Of a DNA stretch of 64,000 nt, positions 8,156 through 16,753 are shown piece after piece. A program made the translations under genes and the position numbers. The stretch covers positions 20,428 through 84,427 of the forward strand of contig JAHDQE010000064.1 of assembly GCA_018433975.1 (NCBI GenBank), read 5' to 3'. The DNA is from Ornatilinea sp. (GTDB lineage Bacteria > Chloroflexota > Anaerolineae > Anaerolineales > Anaerolineaceae). The notes under the pieces are model-generated. The model saw nothing but the letters and a program-made list of their open reading frames with translations, was not told the origin of the DNA and did not search any database. Position 1 is the stretch's first letter, and every line of letters starts with the position of its first letter.

Positions 8156-8938
8156 ATGAAAGAACGCAGACTGAACCACATTTTTAAACCAGATGGAAAG
8201 ACTTTAATCGTTGCCATGGACCATACCGCGATTTTTGGCCCCACGAAAGGACTGCGAAAACCGGGTGAGACCATCCAGAAAATCGTGGCAGGTGGTGCAG
8301 ACGCAATTATGACCTCTTTTGGAATCGCAAGCCATTTTGCGAAAGAATTGGCTCCGGTTGGGTTGGTTCTCAGAGCAGATGGTGCGACTACCATTATTGG
8401 TGAAGATGAACAGGCTCCCATTTTCTTCGGAATCAAGGAAGCACTGCGACTTGGTGCGGACGCATTATGTGTGTCGGCTTATCCTGGCGGTAAAGGCAAG
8501 GAGTTAAAGTCGCTGGAGGGTCTGGCGGCAGTTTGTCGTGAAGCACAAGCCTGGGGTCTGGGTGTGATGGCAGAAATGGTCCCTGGCGGAATGAATGCCG
8601 GGCCGGAATTCGCAACTAAAGAGAATGTGGCATTGGCGGCCCGCCTTGGAATGGAATTGGGTGCGGACTGGGCTAAAGTTCCTTACGTAGATGACTTTAC
8701 GTTCGTGACCGAGGCCAGTTACAAACCGGTTGTGATTTTAGGCGGCTCAAAACGGGATGATATTGCCATGCTGAAGGAAATGCGCGAAGCGATGGATAAG
8801 GGCGCTTCCGGCGGCACCATTGGACGCAATGTCTTTGAGCATGACGATCCGGAAGCGATGACCCGGGCGTTGATTGCAATCATCCATGGGGATGTTTCTC
8901 TGGAAGAAGCCGTGGCGATCCTGCGGCGCGAGAAATAA
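8156..8938 (+). CDS. Class I (Schiff-base) aldolase, DhnA/FbaB/LsrF family
   Basis: 260 residues, a (beta/alpha)8 lyase of the DhnA-type fructose-bisphosphate aldolase family. That family also holds LsrF and archaeal ADTH synthase. Visible: VAMDHTAIFGP at the first strand, the Schiff-base lysine candidate in GADWAKVPY (about 178-186), the phosphate-site VILGGSK loop and GGTIGRNVF near the C-terminus. It probably splits or forms a C-C bond in a phosphorylated sugar-derived intermediate. The start follows ATAAGGAGC. A paralogue lies at 31016-31795. A long hairpin follows. True substrate uncertain; it need not be fructose bisphosphate. Confidence 0.88.
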   Translation: MKERRLNHIFKPDGKTLIVAMDHTAIFGPTKGLRKPGETIQKIVAGGADAIMTSFGIASHFAKELAPVGLVLRADGATTIIGEDEQAPIFFGIKEALRLGADALCVSAYPGGKGKELKSLEGLAAVCREAQAWGLGVMAEMVPGGMNAGPEFATKENVALAARLGMELGADWAKVPYVDDFTFVTEASYKPVVILGGSKRDDIAMLKEMREAMDKGASGGTIGRNVFEHDDPEAMTRALIAIIHGDVSLEEAVAILRREK

Positions 8939-8960
8939 ACGCTTTTTGACTGGATATTAT

Positions 8961-8993
8961 CAAGAGGCTATTCGATCTGCGAATAGCCTCTTG
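8961..8993. terminator. Bidirectional terminator-like hairpin between convergent operons
   Basis: A perfect 14-bp stem, CAAGAGGCTATTCG (8961-8974) and its complement (8980-8993), with a 5-base loop. It separates the plus-strand aldolase from the minus-strand HAD gene. T runs on either side are short. Confidence 0.75.
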
Positions 8994-9016
8994 AAGTTAA
9001 TCCTGGAATGCGATGC

Positions 9017-9859
9017 TCAGGGTTGATCCAACGCGGTCTGCCAGCGCTGGGTTAATTCACAGAGATCCCGGACGATCAGGTCCGGATGGATATTTTTGTC
9101 GGCAGCGGTGCGTTCATTGTCTACACCGGTTGCGACCAGGATGGTGCGCAGGCCAGCCCGCTGTCCGCCGAGGATATCCGTTTCCAGACGGTCCCCGAGC
9201 ATGGCGGTCTCTTCATGGGTCGTTCCCATCTTCTGCATGGCAGTATCAAATAAATAACGTTGAGGTTTCCCAATGATTACCGGTTCTACCCCGGAAGCTG
9301 CCTGCAAAGCGGCCAGCGTGGTGCCTGTTTCAGGGATCAGGCCTTCTTCGGTGGGATAAACCACATCCGGATTGGTGCCGATAAAACGAGCACCTTTCTG
9401 CAGCAGCAGTGTTGCGTGTTTTAGCTTTGTGTAAGAGAGCTCATCATCCCCACCCGCAACCACCACATCCACCGGTTGTGAGGCATCTTCAAAGATCTCC
9501 AACCCGGCTTCGCGGACAGCCTGTGCAAGGCTGGGCTTGCCAATGATATATGCGTTTCCTCCGTCAGGGAATTCTCTTTTCAAGTACGCACCGGTTGCCA
9601 CTGCTGAAGTCAGCACGTTGTCTAAATCAATCGGTGCTCCGGATTTTGCCAGTTTCTGCTGATATTGCGCTGTTGTCCTGGTGGAATTATTGGAGCCAAC
9701 GATGAAAGCGATCTTATTTTGGCGGAGGAAGTCGAAAAAGCCAATCAAACCGGGCAGGGGTTCACTTCCACGCAACAATGTTCCATCAATATCCAGCACA
9801 ATGCCTTTGACGGCCTTGAGATTCAGCGAGCGGTTTCCATTTTGGGTGGAATTATTCAT
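9017..9859 (-). CDS. HAD-IIA family phosphatase (NagD-like)
   Basis: 280 residues, a haloacid-dehalogenase-superfamily phosphatase of subclass IIA (NagD, phosphoglycolate phosphatase, PNPP). The nucleophile motif is LDIDGTLLRG (about 21-30), motif II is VGSNNST, the C2 cap follows, and the late motif is MLGDRLETDILGG with its Asp pair. It would hydrolyse a phosphate monoester. The start ATG lies inside the end of the FGGY kinase gene (8-base overlap), so the two are coupled. A kinase and a phosphatase made together suggests substrate proofreading or removal of a toxic sugar phosphate (inference). Confidence 0.9.
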   Translation of the reverse strand: MNNSTQNGNRSLNLKAVKGIVLDIDGTLLRGSEPLPGLIGFFDFLRQNKIAFIVGSNNSTRTTAQYQQKLAKSGAPIDLDNVLTSAVATGAYLKREFPDGGNAYIIGKPSLAQAVREAGLEIFEDASQPVDVVVAGGDDELSYTKLKHATLLLQKGARFIGTNPDVVYPTEEGLIPETGTTLAALQAASGVEPVIIGKPQRYLFDTAMQKMGTTHEETAMLGDRLETDILGGQRAGLRTILVATGVDNERTAADKNIHPDLIVRDLCELTQRWQTALDQP

Positions 9860-11360
9860 AGATATCTCTCAGCAGCGCTGCTGTTTTACGATAGGATTTA
9901 TACAGGCGGTTATACAATTCGACCTGAGCCGGTTCGGGTTGAATGTGATTGGCAGAGATTGTGAAACGAGAACGGCCGTCTTCGATACTCTGGTACGCGC
10001 CGACTTTCATCCCAGCAATGATGGCAACGCCCAGGGCGGGGCCATGCTTGTATTGTGTGGTAGAGATGGGAATGCCGGTGATATTGCAGAGGATATTTGG
10101 CCAGACCGGACTGCGGGCTGCGCCTCCGATCAGCCACAGGTGGTCAACCGGCATCCCGGCAGAGGCGATTGATTCCAGCGCCCAACGCAGTTCAAACCCG
10201 GCTCCTTCCAGCATAGCCCGGCTCATATCGGCATGGGTGTGGTCTAACCGCAGCCCGGCAAAGCCGCCGTAAGTGGTGTTGTTTTCAAGCTGGCTGGTTC
10301 CGGTGAGGGGAACATAGATCAGATTGTGGCTTCCGGGCGGAGTGTGCTGAACCTCTTCCGTGAGGGCCGAGAAGAATTCGGATCTGGGTACGGAGCGCAT
10401 GAGTTCAGTTTTGCTCCAACCCAGATTAATCCACCATTCCATTGAAGCGCCGATCCCCCCGATAAGCTGTGAAATAGTCCAGCGCTGCGGTAAGGTATGA
10501 TAATTCAGGCTCATATTGGAGGGGACTCGTTCCACTGCGGGCTCTTCCATAATGCCGTTGATGACCCAGGCTGTACCGGTCCCCAGCCAGGCATCTCCCG
10601 CAGAGGTCATCCCCAACGTCACAGCTTCCGCAGAGTGATCCTGCCCGCCGTTGATGACCGGCACGCCGGTTCCAATTCCGGTCAAACGGCTGACTTCATC
10701 GGTAGGGTAGCCAATCACGGCATCCGCGGGTTGGATCGGGGAGAATTGGCTGGTTTTGATCCCGACCAGATCACAAATTTCCTGCGACCACTCGCCGGTG
10801 CGGATATTGAAAAATTGCATCGCTGCCCCCAGCGAGGGGGTCATGGTAAAAGCTCCGGTCAGTTGGTGGGCAATATAGTCATTCAGCGAAAGCCAGCGTT
10901 CCGTCTGCGCAAAAATCTCCGGTTTATGCTCCCGAATCCAGGCGATCATCGGCAAGGGCAGCCCGGGGTCGAGCAGCCAGCCGGTAATGTCCCGGATTTT
11001 CGACTCCAGGCCCTCCGCACGCCACTTACGGACAATAGGTTCCGAGCGCTTATCCATCCAGGTAATCATGGGATAAAGCGGTGTGCCGTCTGCCCGTGCG
11101 GGAATAAGAGACCCACCCTGACAGGCGAGTGCAACAGCCAGGATCTGTGTGCTGGAATCCAATTGAGCCGATACGCGATGCAGCACATCCACGCAGGCAT
11201 TCCAGACATCCTCTCCTTCCTGCTCAAACCATCCGGGTTCCGGCGTGATTAAAGGAGGGTAGGGCTTTTCTGCGATTGCCAGCTCTTTCCCGTTCACATC
11301 GAACAGGAGCGCTTTTGCGGTAGTGGTCCCGATATCCAGGCTGAGAATCGTTTTTGGCAT
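9852..11360 (-). CDS. FGGY-family carbohydrate kinase (xylulokinase-like)
   Basis: 502 residues, full length for FGGY kinases. The N-terminal ATPase fold begins SLDIGTTTAKALLFD (about 6-20). The catalytic-base motif GGQDHSAEAV lies around residue 260. The C-terminal domain has GGAARSPVWPNILCNITG and the adenosine loop GPALGVAIIAG. It phosphorylates a ketose or polyol. No xylose isomerase proper is present, but a xylose-isomerase-like TIM barrel is four genes upstream. The most likely role is trapping the pathway sugar (xylulose, ribulose, erythrulose or similar) before aldol cleavage. The gene is near the end of the minus-strand operon. Confidence 0.9.
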   Translation of the reverse strand: MPKTILSLDIGTTTAKALLFDVNGKELAIAEKPYPPLITPEPGWFEQEGEDVWNACVDVLHRVSAQLDSSTQILAVALACQGGSLIPARADGTPLYPMITWMDKRSEPIVRKWRAEGLESKIRDITGWLLDPGLPLPMIAWIREHKPEIFAQTERWLSLNDYIAHQLTGAFTMTPSLGAAMQFFNIRTGEWSQEICDLVGIKTSQFSPIQPADAVIGYPTDEVSRLTGIGTGVPVINGGQDHSAEAVTLGMTSAGDAWLGTGTAWVINGIMEEPAVERVPSNMSLNYHTLPQRWTISQLIGGIGASMEWWINLGWSKTELMRSVPRSEFFSALTEEVQHTPPGSHNLIYVPLTGTSQLENNTTYGGFAGLRLDHTHADMSRAMLEGAGFELRWALESIASAGMPVDHLWLIGGAARSPVWPNILCNITGIPISTTQYKHGPALGVAIIAGMKVGAYQSIEDGRSRFTISANHIQPEPAQVELYNRLYKSYRKTAALLRDIYE

Positions 11361-11426
11361 GTTAACACCTCGGATTAATTTAAGAAAGAATTGAAAAAAC
11401 TTTAATTAGAATTCTAAATTGAAACA

Positions 11427-11473
11427 GAAGAAATAAGCAATGATGGGTTTGGATCTCATTTGCTTATTTCTTC
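11427..11473 (-). other. Long-stem hairpin between the SDR and kinase genes
   Basis: A perfect 13-bp inverted repeat (GAAGAAATAAGCA, 11427-11439; its complement, 11461-11473) with a 21-base loop, in the 140-base gap inside the minus-strand operon. It is AU-rich with a CTTATTTCTTC tail on the minus strand. It may attenuate transcription or mark an mRNA-processing site. Confidence 0.5.
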
Positions 11474-11500
11474 AATAATTCAAGTATGCGGGATGCCCGA

Positions 11501-12232
11501 TCAGATCAGAGAACGACCGCCATCCATAAAATAAACGGCACCGGTGGTGAAATCGTTTTCGATCAGGAATGTTGCCATTTCGGCCACGTCCGTGGGGCTG
11601 CCAATCCGCTTCAGACAGGATTTCTCTTCAGCCCATTTCTTCTTTTCGGGCGTGTAGTTGGGCGGCAGGAGGACGGTTCCCGGAGCGATGGCGTTCACCC
11701 GGATGGTGGGGGCCAGCTCAAAAGCCATGGATTTTGTGAGGGAGACCAGTCCGGATTTGCTGGCTGCATGATGCGCATAGCCTTCCCAAACCTGGAATGC
11801 GGATAAATCGGTAATGTTGATTATCACGCCGCCACTCTGTTCCAGCATAATTGGAGCAACGGCCTGTGAGGCCAGGAATGGGCCCTTCAGGTTGATCTCT
11901 AAGGCCGTGTCCCAGTCCTGCTCGGTAATTTCGAGAAAGGGGGATTTCAACCAGATGGAAGCGCTGTTGATCAGGACGTCAATCCGCCCAAATTCTTTTT
12001 GGGTCGCGTCAACCAACTTTTTTACCTGGTCGGCGCTGCGGATTTCGGTTTGCGTTGCCATCGCTTTCACGCCGAGGGCCTCGATTTCAGACTTTGCCTC
12101 TTGCCAGGGCTCGTTCTCCAGATAATAACTGAAGGAAATATTGGCGCCTTTACCGGCCAGATGAAGTGCTACGGTGCGTCCAACGCGGGCTGCTGCCCCG
12201 GTGATCAGGACAACCGAATCTTTTAAATTCAT
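11501..12232 (-). CDS. Pteridine-reductase-like SDR with His in place of the catalytic Tyr (second copy)
   Basis: 243 residues, a clear paralogue of the SDR at 1098-1832. Motif TGAAARVG (11-18) is of the TGxxxRxG type. Asp142 sits at the usual Ser position, His155 at the usual Tyr position (HAASK) and Lys159 is kept. It retains VNAIAPG and ends in a GGAVYF-like cofactor loop and MDGG. Since both copies carry the same triad change, it is unlikely to be a sequencing error and probably defines a subfamily. It lies directly downstream of the E2 gene in a catabolic operon rather than with folate genes, so a sugar-derived substrate is more likely than a pterin. Confidence 0.85.
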   Translation of the reverse strand: MNLKDSVVLITGAAARVGRTVALHLAGKGANISFSYYLENEPWQEAKSEIEALGVKAMATQTEIRSADQVKKLVDATQKEFGRIDVLINSASIWLKSPFLEITEQDWDTALEINLKGPFLASQAVAPIMLEQSGGVIINITDLSAFQVWEGYAHHAASKSGLVSLTKSMAFELAPTIRVNAIAPGTVLLPPNYTPEKKKWAEEKSCLKRIGSPTDVAEMATFLIENDFTTGAVYFMDGGRSLI

Positions 12233-12256
12233 GAGTTATGTTCCTTTTTATACCTA

Positions 12257-13591
12257 TTATGCAAAATCTTCTGAAACCAGAACAACCGGACGCTCTATCA
12301 ATTGAACTACACGCTGCAGGAAACGCGCAGCGGGAGCGCCATCCATCAGACGGTGGTCAAAAGACAGGCTGAGAACCATGGTCTGGCGTGGAACAATCTG
12401 TCCGTTAAACACGGCAGGGCGGAGGGCAATACGCCCGACACCCAGAATCAGGGCTTCCGGAGGGTTGATGATCGGTGTAAAGGCATCAATTCCAAAAGCA
12501 CCGAGGTTGGTAATGGTGACGCTGCTGCCGGTTAATTCATCGGGCAAACATTTCCCTTCCAGAGCGCGGTTGGCCAGGTCTTTAAATTCTTCATCCAGCG
12601 CCAGCAGTGATTTTTTGTCCGCGTCACGCAGAACCGGGACAAGAAGACCACGGTCGGTATCTACCGCTGCGCCGATATTGATTTGTGAAAGTGTGACCAC
12701 ACCCCGATCGGTGAGCTGTATATTGGCAGAGGGGATTTGCTGCAGCGCTTTGGCAACTGCCAGGATGATGAAGGTGTTGTAAGATACTTTTCTCCCGCTC
12801 TCAGCGATGATCTGGTTCCGGGCACTCACCAGGTCGGTGGCATCCACCTCCGCAGTCAGTGTGACCTGCGGGCGTTCCTGCCATCCGGCAGTGAGCCGTT
12901 CGGCGATCACGGCACGTAAGCCCGTCAACGGGGTCGCTTCATTGGAAGATACGGATTCGGCTGGTTTAGTCTGCAAGGTTTGCGACTCTGCTTCAAGCGC
13001 ATTTTCCACATCCGCCCGCACAATCTGCCCACGGGGGCCGCTTCCTGTCAGGCTGGAAAGGTCAATCTGATTGGCTTTTGCGATTTTTCGGGCAAGGGGA
13101 GAGGCCTTGATCGTTGGTTCTGCTGCGAAGGCTTTGTTGACATCATCCGAAACGATCATTCCACGCGGACCGGTCCCGGCCAGACCTTCGAGGGAAACGC
13201 CTTTCAGTCTGGCAGCAATGCGTGCCTTTGGGGAAGCCGTTACTCTCTCTGCCTGCTTTGAAGTTGGGGAAGGTGCCTGTGTGGGGGGCGCAGCGGCCTT
13301 AACTTCCGATTGGACCGGTTGACTTTTAACCTCAAGCACAGCCGATGAACCTGTGATGACCGCAACGGTTTGCTTGACGGGAACAATGTCCCCCACCGCT
13401 ACCACAAGATGCACATAACCACTTATGGGAGCTTCAATCGTAATGGTCGATTTGTCGCTTTCAAAATCGAATAACGGCTCACCTTTGTTTATCCAATCGC
13501 CTTCCTCTTTATGCCATGCTGCCAGTTGAGCCTGTGTCATGATCATACCCAATTTGGGCATGACGACTTCATAGATTTTTTCTTCCGTCAT
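12257..13591 (-). CDS. Dihydrolipoamide acyltransferase, E2 of a 2-oxoacid dehydrogenase complex
   Basis: 444 residues. An N-terminal lipoyl domain (about 5-80) has the lipoylated Lys47 in ESDKSTI. Two peripheral-subunit-binding domains follow in tandem (about 119-151 and 163-195), each with a GTGPRG or GSGPRG core. The C-terminal acyltransferase domain ends with the catalytic HRLMDG (about 413-418). It transfers an acyl group from E1 to CoA. The frame extends to a TTG at 13603, but ATG 13591 has a TTGAGG site at good spacing and gives the normal N-terminus. E1 genes are upstream in the operon. No E3 gene is in the window. Pyruvate, acetoin and branched 2-oxoacids are all possible substrates. 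Confidence 0.92.
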   Translation of the reverse strand: MTEEKIYEVVMPKLGMIMTQAQLAAWHKEEGDWINKGEPLFDFESDKSTITIEAPISGYVHLVVAVGDIVPVKQTVAVITGSSAVLEVKSQPVQSEVKAAAPPTQAPSPTSKQAERVTASPKARIAARLKGVSLEGLAGTGPRGMIVSDDVNKAFAAEPTIKASPLARKIAKANQIDLSSLTGSGPRGQIVRADVENALEAESQTLQTKPAESVSSNEATPLTGLRAVIAERLTAGWQERPQVTLTAEVDATDLVSARNQIIAESGRKVSYNTFIILAVAKALQQIPSANIQLTDRGVVTLSQINIGAAVDTDRGLLVPVLRDADKKSLLALDEEFKDLANRALEGKCLPDELTGSSVTITNLGAFGIDAFTPIINPPEALILGVGRIALRPAVFNGQIVPRQTMVLSLSFDHRLMDGAPAARFLQRVVQLIERPVVLVSEDFA

Positions 13592-13649
13592 TCTAATCCT
13601 CAAATTTCATTTTCAGGGGAGTCGGCGCATCTCATACATGATGCTGGTC

Positions 13650-14450
13650 TTATTCCTCTAAAAATATCTTCTTGACTCGCTCAAACACAACTTTTTCGTC
13701 TGTGGAAGGACGGAATTCCATTCCAATCAGGCCGTCATAGTTCAATTCCCTCAGCTTTTTGACAATGTTCGGGAAATTCAATTCTCCTGTGCCGGGTTCC
13801 TGACGGGTCGGAACATCTCCTACATGAAAAGTAGGATATAAATCCTGATACGCTTCCATCCCATACATGATATTCCCGGCGGTGCGCTGCTGGTGGTAGC
13901 AGTCAAATGCCAGACGAAGTTGGGGGTGATTGATGTGCCGGATCCAGTGCGCGGCCAGGTCGTGGTCGTGAACCAGAACGCCACCCTGGATGTGGAACTG
14001 ATTTAATGCTTCCACCCATATCTCCACTTTGGTCTGTTCGACCAGTTTCATGATTTTCTCTGTCTGGTCGAGCAAATTGCTGTACTGTTCGGCTTCGGTG
14101 AAATTGTGGGAAAGGCGGCGAGTCCATTCTTTACCGTTGACAATATCGACCTGATTGGAGAAGATAAAGAGATGTTCAACGCCGTATTTCTCGGCCATCT
14201 CCAGGCTTTCTGCCCAACTGCGGAGAGTCAATTCGTTATCAGCGGGGTCTGCCAGAGATCCCATCTGATCATCGAAAGTGGAATTGATCACACAGCCATT
14301 ATTTTTGCATTCAGCCGAAAGTGCAGCCATATCCACCAAACGCCAGCACCAAACATCCAGACGTTTAACGCCCAGCTCTGCAAAGGCTTCTACGCGCTGC
14401 AACAGGGGGCGATCCGTAAACCAGAAATCAAGATATCCTGTAAATTCCAT
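13650..14450 (-). CDS. Xylose-isomerase-like TIM barrel (hydroxypyruvate isomerase/sugar epimerase type)
   Basis: 266 residues of the sugar phosphate isomerase/epimerase superfamily. Candidate metal ligands are Glu in VEALNQFH, Asp and His in AFDCYHQQ, His in HVGDVP and the final Glu in GMEFRPS, the usual E-D-H-E set of hydroxypyruvate isomerase and 3-keto-sugar epimerases. No signal peptide; cytoplasmic. It is inserted between the E1 beta and E2 genes, where no isomerase is usually found, so its product probably leads to the 2-oxoacid oxidised by that complex. Candidate reactions include ketose epimerisation or 2-hydroxy-3-oxo acid isomerisation. Confidence 0.82.
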   Translation of the reverse strand: MEFTGYLDFWFTDRPLLQRVEAFAELGVKRLDVWCWRLVDMAALSAECKNNGCVINSTFDDQMGSLADPADNELTLRSWAESLEMAEKYGVEHLFIFSNQVDIVNGKEWTRRLSHNFTEAEQYSNLLDQTEKIMKLVEQTKVEIWVEALNQFHIQGGVLVHDHDLAAHWIRHINHPQLRLAFDCYHQQRTAGNIMYGMEAYQDLYPTFHVGDVPTRQEPGTGELNFPNIVKKLRELNYDGLIGMEFRPSTDEKVVFERVKKIFLEE

Positions 14451-14539
14451 GGTAGGTTCTCCAAATTCAATGCCTTAGAAAGGAGGGGTGTTTCCAGTAA
14501 ACTCCCCGGAAAAAGGAATTGGAACCGATCCGAAAGGAA

Positions 14540-15517
14540 TCAGTTCCAATACGCTTTAACTGCCTGGATCACATCTTCCACACCGGGCAGCACATCATTC
14601 TCTAAAATGGGACTGTAGGGAATGGGAACATTTTTAGCACCGACCCGATAAATAGGTCCATCCAGATATTCAATGGCTTCTTCGGCCAGCATTGCAGCTA
14701 TTTCTGCTCCCGGGCCGGCACGTTTGTGGGCTTCATAGGCAATCACTGCCCGGCTGGTTTTTGCCACGGACTGGATAATTGTATCTTTGTCGAGCGGAAC
14801 CAGGGTGCGTGGGTCAATCACCTCGCAGCTGATCCCTTCCTGGGCGAGCTGGTCGGCTGCCTGCAGGGATTTCTTAACCATTTCACCGATAGCGATAATG
14901 GTGACATCGCTTCCCTCACGGGCGATCCGTGCTTCTCCAAAGGGGATCACAAAGTTATCGTCTTCCGGGACAGGGCCTTTATCGCCATATAGTAATTTAT
15001 GTTCGAAGAATATGACCGGATCTTCGCCCCGAATTGCGGTTTTAAGCAGTCCTTTTGCGTCCGCCGGAGTAGAAGGAACCACGATTTTCAGACCGGGAAT
15101 ATTCATAAACCAGGATTCCGCGCTCTGGGAATGCTGTGCTGCAGAAGAGCCGGGAGCGCCGGTCATCACCCGAATAGTGAGGGGAACCTGGGCTTTGCCA
15201 CCGCTCATGAAACGGGCCTTTGCGACCTGGTTGACAATCTGGTCGCCGGCGCACATCATGAAATCGGCGAACATGATCTCTACGATGGGGCGCATTCCCA
15301 CCATGGCAGCCCCGAGACCGGCGCCGATAAACCCATTTTCACTGATGGGCGTATCGCGGACGCGTTCTTCGCCAAACTCTTTCAACATTCCTGCCGAGAC
15401 ACCCCACACACCGCTAAAGGTGCCGACATCTTCACCCATCAAGAATACGGTAGAATCTTTCCGCATTTCCTCGGACATTGCTTCTCGAATTGCTTCGCTG
15501 TAAGAAATTTCTCGCAT
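14540..15517 (-). CDS. 2-oxoacid dehydrogenase E1 component, beta subunit
   Basis: 325 residues, the usual length of PdhB, AcoB or BkdA2. It begins REISYSEAIREAM, followed by the thiamine-contact segment GEDVG, the FMGAG-like GFIGAGLGAAMVG loop, the TRVMTGAPG-type segment and a C-terminal transketolase domain with EVIDPRTLVPLD. With E1 alpha it decarboxylates a 2-oxoacid and loads the acyl group onto the E2 lipoyl arm. It starts 57 bases after E1 alpha. Acetoin dehydrogenase and pyruvate dehydrogenase cannot be separated from sequence alone. Confidence 0.93.
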   Translation of the reverse strand: MREISYSEAIREAMSEEMRKDSTVFLMGEDVGTFSGVWGVSAGMLKEFGEERVRDTPISENGFIGAGLGAAMVGMRPIVEIMFADFMMCAGDQIVNQVAKARFMSGGKAQVPLTIRVMTGAPGSSAAQHSQSAESWFMNIPGLKIVVPSTPADAKGLLKTAIRGEDPVIFFEHKLLYGDKGPVPEDDNFVIPFGEARIAREGSDVTIIAIGEMVKKSLQAADQLAQEGISCEVIDPRTLVPLDKDTIIQSVAKTSRAVIAYEAHKRAGPGAEIAAMLAEEAIEYLDGPIYRVGAKNVPIPYSPILENDVLPGVEDVIQAVKAYWN

Positions 15518-15573
15518 AATTTGACCTTCTTGTTCGTAGATTATCGAAAATTGGGATTCTTGTCGTGCCGACT

Positions 15574-16575
15574 TTAGAAAACCAATCCGTTGTGGTTATC
15601 TCCATACACCCCGGCCAATGCTTCTTCAGGTTGGGGCATGGGCGCAGCCTTTGCGAATTGAACAGCCTCTTCCAACTCTTTCTGGACGGAGGCTTCTACG
15701 GCCTGAATTTCTTCTTCGGAGAATTTGCCGGAATCCAGGAGGGCTTTTCTGAAGGTCGGAATGGGGTCGCGCTTTTTCCATTCTTCCATCTCACCGGGTT
15801 TGCGATAGACTTGAGGGTCTCCCTCATAGTGCCCGCGGAACCGGTATGTTTTCGCTTCGACCAAAGTGGATCCATTTCCACTCAATGCGCGTTGTTTTGC
15901 CTCTGAAACAGCTTCGTAAACCGCGATGACATTGTTCCCGTCAATACAAATTCCGGGGAAACCATAACCCTCCGCACGTTTAGAAATATCGCTGATACCG
16001 GCAGCCTTTGAGAGCGGCGTGCCCTCACCATACAGGTTGTTTTCACAGAAGAATATAACCGGCAGTTTCCAGGCGCCTGCGAGATTAGCGGCTTCATGGA
16101 AAGAGCCTTCGTTTGAAGCGCCATCTCCGAAGAAAGCGAGAGCCACTTTGGGCTCTTTGCGCATTGAGAATGCCAGTCCGGCTCCAACCGCAGAAGGTAT
16201 TCCACCGCCGACGATCCCATTGGCTCCTAAAATTCCCAGGTCAAAGTCGGAGAGGTGGAGAGAACCCCCGCGTCCCAGGCAATACCCTGTTGAACGAGCC
16301 ATTAATTCTGCCATCATGTATTTTGGATCGCCACCTTTTGCTAACAGATGGCCGTGTCCGCGATGCGTGCTGGTGATGACATCTTCATTACTTAATGCGG
16401 CACAGGCTCCCACCGAAGTTGCCTCTTCTCCCACACAGGAGTGGATGAAACCGGGGATGAACCCCTGCCGCCGTTCTTCAATGGCGCGGAGTTCAAACTC
16501 ACGCACCAGAACCATACGACGATAAAGCTTTTGTAAGAATTCGTTGGTGTAATTGGATTGATTGGATTTGCCCAT
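15574..16575 (-). CDS. 2-oxoacid dehydrogenase E1 component, alpha subunit
   Basis: 333 residues from ATG 16575; the frame runs to a TTG at 16629, but that 18-residue lysine/serine-rich extension is not typical and is left out. The thiamine diphosphate motif starts at GDGASNEG and ends at CENNLYGEG, with the HRGHGH segment and GRGGSLH earlier. It resembles PdhA/AcoA. It catalyses the thiamine-dependent decarboxylation step with the beta subunit. It is the first enzyme gene after the XRE-cupin regulator at 16754-17371, which points to substrate-dependent control of the whole minus-strand operon. Confidence 0.92.
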   Translation of the reverse strand: MGKSNQSNYTNEFLQKLYRRMVLVREFELRAIEERRQGFIPGFIHSCVGEEATSVGACAALSNEDVITSTHRGHGHLLAKGGDPKYMMAELMARSTGYCLGRGGSLHLSDFDLGILGANGIVGGGIPSAVGAGLAFSMRKEPKVALAFFGDGASNEGSFHEAANLAGAWKLPVIFFCENNLYGEGTPLSKAAGISDISKRAEGYGFPGICIDGNNVIAVYEAVSEAKQRALSGNGSTLVEAKTYRFRGHYEGDPQVYRKPGEMEEWKKRDPIPTFRKALLDSGKFSEEEIQAVEASVQKELEEAVQFAKAAPMPQPEEALAGVYGDNHNGLVF

Positions 16576-16753
16576 AGTTGAAATACTCGCTTTTTTTGAG
16601 ATTTGGGATTTGGAATGAATTATGCCCAATGTACCTGTGTATTAAAGCCCAGTTAAGATAAAAAGAATAGTGGAAACGGGATACCTATTCCTGTTTTGAT
16701 GTTTTTACGAGATTGAATTTATTCCATGCATTGTCGGGAATACTCTCAAAAAT

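Noticed and set aside
10497..11252. 251-codon plus-strand frame opposite the FGGY kinase
   Set aside because: Antisense shadow of a full-length, well-conserved kinase; no family likeness.
14787..15503. 238-codon plus-strand frame opposite E1 beta
   Set aside because: Fully antisense to a clearly recognised gene; Ser/Pro-rich shadow composition and no ribosome site.
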